Source: an uncultured Atopobiaceae bacterium (GTDB taxonomy: Bacteria > Actinomycetota > Coriobacteriia > Coriobacteriales > Atopobiaceae). From it: 64,000 bases of DNA. The position numbers and the translations under genes were made by a program. Positions 54,807 through 63,558 of the stretch are shown one piece after another. The notes beneath the pieces were generated by a model. It saw only the letters and a program-made list of their open reading frames with translations. It did no database searches and had not been told where the DNA came from. The stretch spans positions 1 through 64,000 of the forward strand of contig CALUHH010000006.1 in NCBI GenBank assembly GCA_944320385.1. The letters run 5' to 3'. Every line of letters begins with the position of its first letter. Position 1 is the first letter of the stretch.

Positions 54807-55799
54807 ATGAGGCGCCTGGCCATCGTGATCGTGACCTTCAAGCGCCAGGAGCTCCTGGCAGGGCTGCTGGACTCTATCCTCGGCCTCACGCGCGCGCCCT
54901 GGCGCGTGGTCGTCGTCGACAACGAGAACTCCGCGCAGACGGCCGCCCTGGTGGCCGACTTCGCCGCGCGCGTCGACGCCCAGTGGCCGCCCGCCGCCGA
55001 CGACCCGGACGCCGAGGGGGGCGCCTCCCGCGTGGTCTACGACCCCATGGAGACCAACACCGGCGGCTCCGGCGGCTTCTCCGAGGGCGTGCGCCGCGCC
55101 TTCGAGCTGGGCGCGGAGTGGTTCTGGGTCATGGACGACGACGTCGCCGTGCTGCCCGAGGGCCTCGAGGCGCTGGAGCGCTGGAGCGGCGAGGCGGACG
55201 CCATCATGGGCCAGCGCCGTGACTTCGACGGCGGCCACTTCTTCTGGCAGCACCGCTTCTGGCCGGCCCTTGCCATCTACAACCCGCTCTCGCGCGACGG
55301 CTGGCGCCCCGGCGAGCGCTACAAGCTGGCAAACGCCCTGTGCTTTGAGGGCGGGTGCTTCTCGCGCCGGGTGGTCGAGAAGGTCGGACTGCCCGACGCC
55401 CGCTTCTTCATCTACCTGGACGACGCCCTCTACGGCTACCTGGCGAGCAAGGTGGGTCCGGTCATCTACGTGCCCGACTACGTGCTCTCGCGCCGCCGCG
55501 AGGTGGCCAACAAGGAGATCGGCTCGGTGCGCCAGCTCAACTCCACGTCGGACATGACGCGCTACTACATCACGCGCAACCGCGGCTACCTGGCGCGCTA
55601 CTTCAAGCTCTACGGGGACTACTCCGCGCCCGGCTTTGCCGTGGGGACGGCGCTCACCTTCGCCAAGGAGCTCGTGCGCCTGCTCATCGTGGACCGTGAC
55701 CATCTGAGAAGCGGCATGGCGCGCCTCGTCGCCGGGCACCGCGACGCGCGGGCGATCCTGCGCGACCCGTCGTGGGAGCCCATGCCGCCGCTGGCCTAG
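54807..55799 (+). CDS. Family 2 glycosyltransferase, galactofuranosyltransferase-like
   Basis: 330 residues. IVIVTFKRQELLAGLLDSI, VVDNENS, ETNTGGSGGFSEGVRRA and the WVMDDDV metal motif resemble GlfT2-type galactofuranosyltransferases and rhamnan-synthesis enzymes. The start at MRRLAIV follows GAAGGGAGTGGGG. It is probably part of surface-glycan assembly with the divergent gene. Confidence 0.82.
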   Translation: MRRLAIVIVTFKRQELLAGLLDSILGLTRAPWRVVVVDNENSAQTAALVADFAARVDAQWPPAADDPDAEGGASRVVYDPMETNTGGSGGFSEGVRRAFELGAEWFWVMDDDVAVLPEGLEALERWSGEADAIMGQRRDFDGGHFFWQHRFWPALAIYNPLSRDGWRPGERYKLANALCFEGGCFSRRVVEKVGLPDARFFIYLDDALYGYLASKVGPVIYVPDYVLSRRREVANKEIGSVRQLNSTSDMTRYYITRNRGYLARYFKLYGDYSAPGFAVGTALTFAKELVRLLIVDRDHLRSGMARLVAGHRDARAILRDPSWEPMPPLA

Positions 55800-55804
55800 C
55801 CCGC

Positions 55805-55923
55805 GGGACGCCTGCCCCGGGTGGGACACTTACCCCGGGTGGGACACTTACCCCGGAGGTGTCTGTCCCACCAAATGGGACAGACACCTCCGGGGTAAGT
55901 GTCCCACCCGGGGCAGGCGTCCC
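55805..55923. repeat. Large inverted repeat with one duplicated arm segment
   Basis: The outer arms (GGGACGCCTGCCCCGGGTGG... and complement) and an inner stem GGAGGTGTCTGTCCCA / TGGGACAGACACCTCC form a near-perfect hairpin of ~119 nt. The segment GGGTGGGACACTTACCCC is present twice in the left arm and once in the right, a recent local duplication. The core belongs to the GGGACA family. Confidence 0.85.
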
Positions 55924-56026
55924 AGCGTCCTGCAAAAACGTAAGAGGTGCCCCTGCGTTCGCCGGCCAGGGTCGCAAGGCGTACAATAAAAAGCTGCCGA
56001 GAAGACCATGGAGAGGGGATTGGCCC

Positions 56027-57328
56027 GTGGCCGAGAAACGCGACTTTCTTGACGAACTCATCGACCTGCAGAGCGACTGGCGGGCGCTCTCCGACCTGCC
56101 GAGCTCGATGGTGAGCTCGCTGGTGGACGACCCCGAGAACCGCAAGGTCTTCAACCCGGCGGACTACAAGGAGAAGCCGTTCGCCAACTCAAACCGCTGC
56201 CTGCGCGTGGCGTCGGAGCGCGAGGACGTCTGCTCGCGCTGCCTCGACGTCTGCCCGGTCGCCGGCGCGCTGAGGATTCACAAGAAGTCGGTCATCATCG
56301 GCGACGACTGCCGCAAGTGCGGCCTGTGCGCGTCGGTGTGCCCCACCGAGACCTTCTCCACGCGCCATCACACCCCGCGCCAGGTCTACGACAAGATCGC
56401 CCGCGCGGCGTCCGCCTACGAGCAGTGCTACGTCACGTGCACGCGCGCGCTCAAGCGCCTGCCCAAGGGCAACGAGGTCGTGCTCGCGTGCGTGGGCTCG
56501 GTGCCGCGCGACCTGTGGTTCTCCCTCATGGCGGACTACAACAACATCAGCATCTACCTGCCCGTGGGCATCTGCGACCGCTGCCGCACCACCACCGGCG
56601 AGGAGGTCTACTCCGACGCCATCGCCACGGCGGAGGAGTGGGCCGACGCGGGCATGGGCCTCGAGGTCGACGAGGCCGCGATGACCCACGAGTACACGCG
56701 CGCCTACAAGCGCAGCCAGTTTGTGAGCGGCGCCCTCCACTCCGCCGAGCGCCTGGTCACGCGCACCAACCCCGCGCTCGCGGGCGCCCAGGCCGTGGCG
56801 AAGAAGATCTCCGACCACAGCAAGCGCCTCGACCAGATCCAGCGCGACCTCGAGGCGGCGGTGGGGGCAAAGACCTCCAGCAACCGTCAGCGCTACCTCA
56901 CGCAGAGCCGCAAGCTCATGATGGGCGCGCTCCAGCGCGACGAGGGCCTCGCGGACTTTGTGAGGCTCGAGGTGCCCGTGTGCGACTCGAGCCTGTGCAC
57001 CATGTGCGGCGAGTGCGCCAAGGCGTGCACCACGCACGCCATCGACGTGGACCGGCGCGGCAACGTCACGGTCAAGAGCGCCTACTGCGTGAGCTGCGGC
57101 GCGTGCGTGACCGTGTGCGAGGACGGCGCGCTTGCGATGGAGCCGATGGACGTGCGCGAGCTCGTGGTGCCGGACAAGCTCGCCGAGGAGGTCAGGCGCA
57201 GGAAGGCGCAGGCCAAGGTCAAGGCCGAGGAGTACAAGGAGCTGGGCAAGCAGCAGCTGGGCCGCGTGGCGGACGTCCTGGAGAAGCTCGACGACGGCTC
57301 CGGCGACGCCGGGGACCAGAAGCAGTAA
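56027..57328 (+). CDS. 4Fe-4S ferredoxin-type protein, unknown partner
   Basis: 433 residues, cytosolic. An N-terminal pair of clusters (CSRCLDVCP... and CRKCGLCASVCP, ~62-100), a middle domain with scattered cysteines (YVTC, LACVG, GICDRC) and a C-terminal pair (CTMCGECAKAC... CVSCGACVTVC, ~325-365) make it an electron-transfer or scaffold protein. The Lys/Glu-rich tail is helical. GTG start after GAGAGGGG; TACAAT (55982-55987) is a good -10. No oxidoreductase partner is adjacent; ychF follows after 10 nt and is unrelated. The function is unknown. Confidence 0.75.
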   Translation: MAEKRDFLDELIDLQSDWRALSDLPSSMVSSLVDDPENRKVFNPADYKEKPFANSNRCLRVASEREDVCSRCLDVCPVAGALRIHKKSVIIGDDCRKCGLCASVCPTETFSTRHHTPRQVYDKIARAASAYEQCYVTCTRALKRLPKGNEVVLACVGSVPRDLWFSLMADYNNISIYLPVGICDRCRTTTGEEVYSDAIATAEEWADAGMGLEVDEAAMTHEYTRAYKRSQFVSGALHSAERLVTRTNPALAGAQAVAKKISDHSKRLDQIQRDLEAAVGAKTSSNRQRYLTQSRKLMMGALQRDEGLADFVRLEVPVCDSSLCTMCGECAKACTTHAIDVDRRGNVTVKSAYCVSCGACVTVCEDGALAMEPMDVRELVVPDKLAEEVRRRKAQAKVKAEEYKELGKQQLGRVADVLEKLDDGSGDAGDQKQ

Positions 57329-57338
57329 GGAGAAGAAC

Positions 57339-58415
57339 GTGTCGCTTTCCATTGGCATCGTGGGACTGCCCAACGTGGGCAAGTCGACCCTGTTCACCGC
57401 GCTCACGCGCAAGGGCGGCCTGGCCGCCAACTACCCCTTCGCGACGATCGACCCCAACGTGGGCATCGTCGACGTGCCCGACGAGCGCCTCGGCAGGCTG
57501 GCCGAGATCGTGCACCCCGGGCGCATCGTGCCGGCCACGGTGGAGTTCGTCGACATCGCGGGCCTGGTCAAGGGCGCCAACGAGGGCGAGGGCCTCGGCA
57601 ACCAGTTCCTCGCCAACATCCGCGAGACCGACGCCATCTGCGAGGTCGTGCGCTACTTCACCGACCCCAACGTCATGCGCGAGGTCGGGCGCGTGGGCGA
57701 GTTCGTTGACCCCGCGGGCGACGCCGACACCATCATGACCGAGCTCATCCTGGCCGACATCCAGTCGCTGGAGAAGCAGCTCCCGCGCCTGGAGAAGGAC
57801 GCCAAGCGCGACAAGGAGCTCGCGCCCAAGTACGAGGTGGCGCGCCGCCTGCTGGACTGGCTCAACGACGGCAAGCGCGCCGCGACCATGGAGATGACCG
57901 ACGAGGAGCGCGCCGAGACCAAGGGCCTGTTCCTGCTCACGATGAAGCCGATCCTCTACGTGGCCAACGTCGATGAGGGCCAGCTGGGCGATCAGCTCGC
58001 GCCCATCGACGGCGTGACGCCGATCCCCATCTGTGCCAAGGTGGAGGCCGAGCTCTCCGAGCTCGACCCCGAGGAGGCTGCCGAGTACCTGGCAGACCTG
58101 GGCCTCGAGAAGAGCGGCCTCGAGACGCTCGCCCAGGCGGCGTATCGCCTGCTCGGCCTGCAGAGCTACTTCACCGCGGGCGAGATGGAGGTCAAGGCCT
58201 GGACCGTGCGCGTGGGCGCCAAGGCGCCCGAGGCCGCCGGCGTCATCCACTCCGACTTTGAGCGCGGCTTCATCAAGGCCGAGGTCGCGAGCTACGAGGA
58301 CTACGTCGAGCTCGGCGGCGAGGCGGGCTGCAAGAACGCGGGCAAGCTGCGCATCGAGGGCAAGGACTACGTGGTCCAGGACGGCGACGTGATGCACTTC
58401 AGGTTCAACGTGTGA
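57339..58415 (+). CDS. ychF: Redox-regulated ATPase/GTPase YchF (Obg family)
   Basis: 358 residues; P-loop [31 protein letters not shown] and a C-terminal TGS-like domain ([13 protein letters not shown] to DGDVMHFRF). YchF/OLA1 binds ATP in preference to GTP and the ribosome. GTG start 7 nt after AGGAG. Confidence 0.95.
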   Translation: MSLSIGIVGLPNVGKSTLFTALTRKGGLAANYPFATIDPNVGIVDVPDERLGRLAEIVHPGRIVPATVEFVDIAGLVKGANEGEGLGNQFLANIRETDAICEVVRYFTDPNVMREVGRVGEFVDPAGDADTIMTELILADIQSLEKQLPRLEKDAKRDKELAPKYEVARRLLDWLNDGKRAATMEMTDEERAETKGLFLLTMKPILYVANVDEGQLGDQLAPIDGVTPIPICAKVEAELSELDPEEAAEYLADLGLEKSGLETLAQAAYRLLGLQSYFTAGEMEVKAWTVRVGAKAPEAAGVIHSDFERGFIKAEVASYEDYVELGGEAGCKNAGKLRIEGKDYVVQDGDVMHFRFNV

Positions 58416-58455
58416 CGGCGGGCGCCTGATCGCCAGCGGTTGAAAGACGGAAAAG

Positions 58456-58489
58456 AGAGGGGCCCGCGTGCTGCGCGGACCCCTCTTTG
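58456..58489. terminator. Bidirectional terminator between ychF and the LCP gene
   Basis: 13-bp stem with one mismatch (AGAGGGGCCCGCG / CGCGGACCCCTCT). CTTT follows on the plus strand; on the minus strand the stem is followed by TCTTTTC. It serves both convergent genes. Confidence 0.75.
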
Positions 58490-58527
58490 CATCGCTCGTT
58501 CTTCTCGCCTGATCTTCTCGTCCGAGG

Positions 58528-60075
58528 CTAGGCCTGGTCGGTGCCGAGAACGACGACGACGTCGAAGGCGGTGGTGTAGGAGCCGTTGTTGGGGGCGATG
58601 CTGGCCTGGGGGATGCCGAGGGTCTCGGCGACGCCCAGGGCGGCGGCGTACGCGTCCTCGCCGTTGTAGTAGACCGTCGTCGTGGAGACCGTCTGAGGGG
58701 CGTTGCCGGCCTCGGGCTCAAAGCCCGCCTTGGCCAGCGCGTCGGACTTCTCGCCCGCGAGACCGGAGACGGCGGCGCCGTTGAGAACGCTCACCGAGCC
58801 GCTGAACGACGGGCTGACCTCGTCCGAGTCGCCCTTGTCGTCAGACCCGTCGGCGTCGGAGATGTTGGTCCCGTCGCCGATCGAGCCGGCGATGCCCGCG
58901 GTGAAGTCCTGGCTCGCGTCGGAGTAGGGGGACTCTCCCGCGTCGACGCGCTCCATCATCTCCTCCCAGGCGTCCGTGTCGGGGATCTCGTACCAGATGC
59001 TGTTGATGTACTCCGAGATGGTGGGCGTCTGCCCGGAGTAGATGTTGTGGTCGGCGTCGAGGTTGCGGAACTGGCTCACCAGGCTGATGATGCTCATCGC
59101 GCCCAGGTCCGTGGTCACGCTGTCCGCGAGCTCGGAGACCGTCGTCGCCATGGAGACGAGGTCGAGCTGAAGCACCTTCTTGACGATGGCGCCGATGACC
59201 ATGCGCTGGTTGGCGGCGCGGTAGAAGTCGCCGCCGCCGTAGTCGTCGTAGGCGTGGCGCGCGCGGCACAGCCCGAGCGCCTCCTCGCCGTTGAGCGTCT
59301 GGGTGCCGGCGGGAAGGTCGATCTGCGCGTAGTCGTCGTGGACGGCAACGGGCAGCGTGACTTCGATGCCGCCGATGGTGTCGACGATGGAGGTGAGCTG
59401 CTCGAAGTCGACCTCGGCGTAGTGGGAGATCTTGACGTCGGCAAAGTCGGACACGATCTCGGTCATGTAGGCGGCCCCGCCGAGGGCGTAGGCGTCGTTG
59501 ATCTTGCGCTCGCCGTTCTCGCCCATGTCAACGAGGGTGTCGCGTGGGATGGAGATGAGCGTCACCCGCTGTCCGGGCGGGTCCACGCGCGTGAGGATGA
59601 TCGTGTCGGCGCGGAAGTTGGACGTGTCCTCGCCCCACTCGTCCGCGCGCCCCTCGCTCTTGTCGACGCCCAGCAGGAGCATGTAGAAGGGCTCCTCCGG
59701 CTCGACCTCGTCGAGCTGCTCGATGAGCCTGTTGTCGACGACGTCCTTGTCCACGAGGCGGTCGTCGATGTTCTTGAGGTAGAGCGCCACGGCAACGCCG
59801 GCGCCCAGCAGCACCACGAGCAGGCTCACGAGGACGCCGCGCAGCACGCGCCCGCGTCCCTTCTTGCGCTGCTTGCGGCGGTACGCCTCCACGCCGTCGG
59901 AGCGCGAGGGCGCCTGCAGGCGGGGGTCCGGGGACGAGGGGCTCGTCGCGCGGCGGGTCGTTCGCGGCTCGGCCGATGCTCCCGTCTGGGGACGGCGACC
60001 GTTTCCGTAGCGACTTTCCGAGAGGCGCGCCTGGTCGGCACTCGTCATGCGTTTATGCGTTTTTTTATTGGCCAC
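58528..60075 (-). CDS. LytR-CpsA-Psr family glycopolymer ligase
   Basis: 515 residues. LCP enzymes attach teichoic acids or other glycopolymers to peptidoglycan. A long basic cytosolic N-terminus (~1-75), one membrane span (~78-100), then the LCP domain with NFRADTIILTRVD, SIPRDTLVD and RARHAYDDYGGGDFYRAANQR, keeping the key Arg and Asp residues. An Asp/Ser-rich linker (~385-405) leads to a C-terminal LytR_C domain. The GTG at 60075 is chosen for GAGAGG upstream; a GTG at 60129 and an ATG at 60048 are alternatives. Divergent from guaA. Confidence 0.88.
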   Translation of the reverse strand: MANKKTHKRMTSADQARLSESRYGNGRRPQTGASAEPRTTRRATSPSSPDPRLQAPSRSDGVEAYRRKQRKKGRGRVLRGVLVSLLVVLLGAGVAVALYLKNIDDRLVDKDVVDNRLIEQLDEVEPEEPFYMLLLGVDKSEGRADEWGEDTSNFRADTIILTRVDPPGQRVTLISIPRDTLVDMGENGERKINDAYALGGAAYMTEIVSDFADVKISHYAEVDFEQLTSIVDTIGGIEVTLPVAVHDDYAQIDLPAGTQTLNGEEALGLCRARHAYDDYGGGDFYRAANQRMVIGAIVKKVLQLDLVSMATTVSELADSVTTDLGAMSIISLVSQFRNLDADHNIYSGQTPTISEYINSIWYEIPDTDAWEEMMERVDAGESPYSDASQDFTAGIAGSIGDGTNISDADGSDDKGDSDEVSPSFSGSVSVLNGAAVSGLAGEKSDALAKAGFEPEAGNAPQTVSTTTVYYNGEDAYAAALGVAETLGIPQASIAPNNGSYTTAFDVVVVLGTDQA

Positions 60076-60265
60076 GATGGACCTCTCTGTCGATGGGAGG
60101 CCCTGGGGCCCCTCAAGCAGCTCGGACACAACTCAAGCATCATACGAAATCAAAATGGACGGAGCATGAAGGTCGGCACATCAACCGCCATTCTTATGAA
60201 AATGCAATAATGGTAAGGCTATCTGATGCCCATGCGCTCAACTGAGCGAGAAGACCGGAGGATAC

Positions 60266-61855
60266 ATGAGCGAGGCTACCCCCAAGCAGTTTGTGGCGGT
60301 TCTGGACTTTGGCGCCCAGTACGGGCAGCTCATCGCGCGGCGCGTGCGCGACCTGCACGTCTACTCGGAGATCGTGCCCTGCGACATCTCCGCCGCCGAG
60401 CTCTCCGCGATGGCCCCCTCCGCGCTCATCCTCTCGGGCGGCCCGGCGAGCGTGTACGCCGAGGACGCCCCCAAGATCGACCCCGGCATCCTCGAGCTGG
60501 GCATCCCCGTCCTGGGCTTTTGCTACGGCCACCAGATCATGGCCGTCACGCTGGGCGGTGAGGTCGCGCACTCCGAGGTGGGCGAGTACGGTCCCGCGCA
60601 GATCGCGCGCGACGCCGAGTCCGCCCTGTTCGCGGGCACGCCCGACGAGCAGACCGTGTGGATGAGCCACCGCGACGCCGTGAGCCGCGTGCCCGAGGGC
60701 TTCGTGGTCACGTCCCACACCGACGTGTGCCCCGTGGCGTCCATGGAGTGCGCCGAGCGCAGGCTCTTCTCGACCCAGTTCCACCCCGAGGTGCGCCACA
60801 CCGAGCACGGCCGCGCGCTGCTGGAGAACTTCCTCTTTGGCATCTGCGGCCTCGAGGCCACCTGGACCATGGACAACATCATCGAGGAGAAGGTCGCGGA
60901 GATCCGCGCGCAGGTGGGCGATCGCAAGGTCATTCTGGGCCTCTCCGGCGGCGTGGACTCCTCCGTGGTGGCCGCGCTCGTGCACCGCGCGATCGGCGAC
61001 CAGCTGACCTGCGTCTTCGTGAACCACGGGATGCTGCGCAAGGGCGAGCCCGAGATGGTGGAGGAGGTCTTCCGCGACCAGTTCCAGGTGCCGCTCGTGC
61101 ACGTGCACGCCGAGCGCCGCTACGAGCGCCTGCTCGCCGGCGTGACCGAGCCGGAGGAGAAGCGCCGTCGCATCGGATCCGAGTTCTGGAAGGTCTTCTT
61201 CGACGAGGCGCAGCGCATCGGCGGCGTGGAGATGCTCGCCCAGGGCACCATCTATCCGGACATCATCGAGTCCGGCGCGCGCAAGACGGGCGGCAAGGCC
61301 TCCACGATCAAGAGCCACCACAACCTGATCCCGTTCCCCGAGGGCGTGCACTTTGACCTCATCGAGCCGCTCGACCACTTCTTCAAGGACGAGGTGCGCG
61401 AGCTCGGCGTGGCGCTGGGCCTGCCGGACCGCATGGTCTACCGCCAGCCGTTCCCGGGCCCGGGCCTGGCCATCCGCATCATCGGCGAGGTGACCCCCGA
61501 GAAGCTCGAGGTCCTCAAGAACGCCGACGCCATCGTGCGCGAGGAGCTCGACGCCTACAACGAGCGCCTCTTTGAGGAGACGGGCGAGCGCAACTCCGAG
61601 CACAGCTGCTGGCAGTACTTTGCCGTGCTGCCCGACATCCGCTCGGTGGGCGTGATGGGCGACGAGCGCACCTACGCGCGCCCGGTGATCGTGCGCGCCG
61701 TGGAGTCGAGCGACGCGATGACCGCGGACTGGGCGAAGCTGCCCTACGACGTGATCGGTCGCATCTCCAGCCGCATCGTCGCCGAGGTTCCCGGCGTGAA
61801 CCGCGTGGTCTACGACGTCACGCCCAAGCCGCCGGCGACGATTGAGTGGGAGTGA
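60266..61855 (+). CDS. guaA: GMP synthase (glutamine-hydrolysing)
   Basis: Converts XMP to GMP. 529 residues: class I amidotransferase domain with Cys86 (GFCYGHQ), His173 and Glu175 (FHPEV), then ATP-pyrophosphatase with LSGGVDSSV, and the C-terminal dimerisation domain ending VTPKPPATIEWE. CGGAGG precedes the ATG. Confidence 0.96.
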   Translation: MSEATPKQFVAVLDFGAQYGQLIARRVRDLHVYSEIVPCDISAAELSAMAPSALILSGGPASVYAEDAPKIDPGILELGIPVLGFCYGHQIMAVTLGGEVAHSEVGEYGPAQIARDAESALFAGTPDEQTVWMSHRDAVSRVPEGFVVTSHTDVCPVASMECAERRLFSTQFHPEVRHTEHGRALLENFLFGICGLEATWTMDNIIEEKVAEIRAQVGDRKVILGLSGGVDSSVVAALVHRAIGDQLTCVFVNHGMLRKGEPEMVEEVFRDQFQVPLVHVHAERRYERLLAGVTEPEEKRRRIGSEFWKVFFDEAQRIGGVEMLAQGTIYPDIIESGARKTGGKASTIKSHHNLIPFPEGVHFDLIEPLDHFFKDEVRELGVALGLPDRMVYRQPFPGPGLAIRIIGEVTPEKLEVLKNADAIVREELDAYNERLFEETGERNSEHSCWQYFAVLPDIRSVGVMGDERTYARPVIVRAVESSDAMTADWAKLPYDVIGRISSRIVAEVPGVNRVVYDVTPKPPATIEWE

Positions 61856-61914
61856 TTCACCCCATAAAACGGTTTCCGACACTCGATTGCATAATCTAAC
61901 ATTTCCGCAGGTAA

Positions 61915-61949
61915 GAAAGGGTTTTTCTCCAAAAGAGGGAAACCCTTTC
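61915..61949 (+). terminator. Probable terminator after guaA
   Basis: GAAAGGGTTT pairs with AAACCCTTTC across an inner TCTC/GAGG stem, followed by a pyrimidine run TCTCTCGCTC. It lies ~60 nt after the stop. Confidence 0.55.
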
Positions 61950-62064
61950 TCTCGCTCTAAAACGCTCCGTTCAGGATGATTCTTCCAAGAATTCTTCCAT
62001 GGAAGAGGTCTCTGGAAAGGCAGGGGCAGAGCTAAACCCAATCAATACGGAAACGGAGGAGCTC

Positions 62065-62367
62065 ATGCTGAGTGAGAAAGAACTTAAGGAAATGATGGAA
62101 CTCGAGGACTACGCACACTTTCGTGCGGAGCTCGTCGAGATCTCCCCGCAGAGCTTCAACATCGATGAACTCAGGGAGATCTTGGACGACATGATTAGAA
62201 GCAAGGTCGCCATGGAAAACGACATGAGGGACAGCTTTGCGGAGCTTGGGGAAGTCGAACAGACGAAGCTCCTCGACAGTCTCGGTCAGAGCGGGTACAA
62301 AGACCGCGACTGGTGGTACCGCATGCTCATGGACGGCCCGCGGCACCGCGACAGGCCGACCTTCTAG
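62065..62367 (+). CDS. Small acidic protein, unknown function
   Basis: 100 residues, predicted mostly helical (ELKEMMELEDYAHFRAEL, IDELREILDDMIRSKV), net acidic, no signal peptide. No family is recognised. ATG at 62065 follows GGAGGAG; an in-frame ATG at 61999 lacks such a site and lies in palindromic sequence. GC is lower than in guaA. It has its own terminator. Confidence 0.65.
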   Translation: MLSEKELKEMMELEDYAHFRAELVEISPQSFNIDELREILDDMIRSKVAMENDMRDSFAELGEVEQTKLLDSLGQSGYKDRDWWYRMLMDGPRHRDRPTF

Positions 62368-62374
62368 CGGCCGG

Positions 62375-62412
62375 CGCCCCCGCATCCAAACAACCGGATG
62401 CGGGGGCGTTCC
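62375..62412 (+). terminator. Rho-independent terminator
   Basis: Perfect 13-bp stem CGCCCCCGCATCC / GGATGCGGGGGCG (62375-62387, 62396-62408) followed by TTCCTGTGT. Confidence 0.85.
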
Positions 62413-62511
62413 TGTGTATAGCTTTGTGAAGCACCAAGAAGTGACGCTCCGCTCGAAGAATGCCCCGAGCGGGAGGATAATAACCCCATGCAGCAACGAA
62501 AGGAGCAGAAG

Positions 62512-63552
62512 ATGAGAAATGCGGCGAGCGCATTCGCCGAGCGGGTCGAGAAAGCGCGCGGCATCCTTCTCACCGCGCTCCTCACGCTCGCCCTCCTCGT
62601 GCTCCCGGCATGCTCGGGGGACGAGGCCCCCGCCACCGGCTCGGCCGAGGCGCCGGCAAGTCAGGAGCAACCCGTCCAGGAGGCGGAGGTTCCGGAGGAG
62701 CCGGAGGCGCCAGAGCCGGCGCCGTCCGACGGAGGGCAACCTGCCGAGCCCGCTGCCTTCGACCTCTCCCAGGTCCCCGCCTACGCCGGCAGCCCCTACG
62801 CTGTGATCAACGACAACGTTCCCACCCTAGACGTGAATAACCTCCCCGCCCAGAGCGAATCCTACGCGCCCCTCGACGAGCTCGGCCGCTGCGGCGCGGC
62901 GATAGCCGTCGTGAGCCCGTCCACCATGCCCGCCGAGGGCGAGGGGCGCGGGAGCATCGGCATGGTGAAGCCCACCGGCTGGCACACGGTGCGCTACGAC
63001 GACCTCGTGGACGGCCGCTACCTCTACAACCGCTGCCACCTCATCGGCTGGCAGCTCACCGCCGAGAACGCCAACGAGCGCAACCTCGTCACCGGCACCC
63101 GCTACATGAACACCCAGGGCATGCTCCCCTTCGAGGACGAGGTCGCCGACTACGTGGACCGCACGGGAGGCCGCGTCCTCTACCGCGTGGAGCCGATCTT
63201 CGTCGGCGACGAGCTCGTCTGCCGCGGCGTCTACATGGAGGCGCGCTCCCTCGACGACGGGGGCCTCGGCGTGGCGTTCAACGTCTTCTGCTACAACGTA
63301 CAGCCGGGCGTCGGCATCGACTACGCCACCGGCAAGAGCTGGCGCGAGGAGAGCGCCCTCCCACAGGACCCCGAGCCCGCACAGCCGTCGGAGGAGCGCA
63401 CCTACGTACTCAACACCAACACCAAGAAGTTCCACTACCCGGAGTGCTCGTCCGTGGACCGCATGAGCGAGAAGAACAGGCAGACCGTCACCGACACGCG
63501 CGAGGACGTCATCGCCCAGGGCTATGACCCCTGCGGCAACTGCAATCCATAA
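62512..63552 (+). CDS. Secreted DNA/RNA non-specific endonuclease lipoprotein (EndA/NucA-like)
   Basis: 346 residues. A signal peptide ends in the lipobox LPAC (~Cys32), so it is anchored outside the membrane. After a Pro/Glu linker the beta-beta-alpha-metal nuclease domain has YNRCHLIGWQL with the catalytic His176 (DRGH in distant relatives) and NANERNLVTGTRYMN supplying the metal-binding Asn. The C-terminal ~45 residues (YVLNTNTKKFHYPEC, PCGNCNP) form a small cysteine/His motif often attached to such nucleases. Relatives feed on extracellular DNA or act in competence. AAAGGAG precedes the ATG. Confidence 0.88.
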   Translation: MRNAASAFAERVEKARGILLTALLTLALLVLPACSGDEAPATGSAEAPASQEQPVQEAEVPEEPEAPEPAPSDGGQPAEPAAFDLSQVPAYAGSPYAVINDNVPTLDVNNLPAQSESYAPLDELGRCGAAIAVVSPSTMPAEGEGRGSIGMVKPTGWHTVRYDDLVDGRYLYNRCHLIGWQLTAENANERNLVTGTRYMNTQGMLPFEDEVADYVDRTGGRVLYRVEPIFVGDELVCRGVYMEARSLDDGGLGVAFNVFCYNVQPGVGIDYATGKSWREESALPQDPEPAQPSEERTYVLNTNTKKFHYPECSSVDRMSEKNRQTVTDTREDVIAQGYDPCGNCNP

Positions 63553-63558
63553 AGCGCG

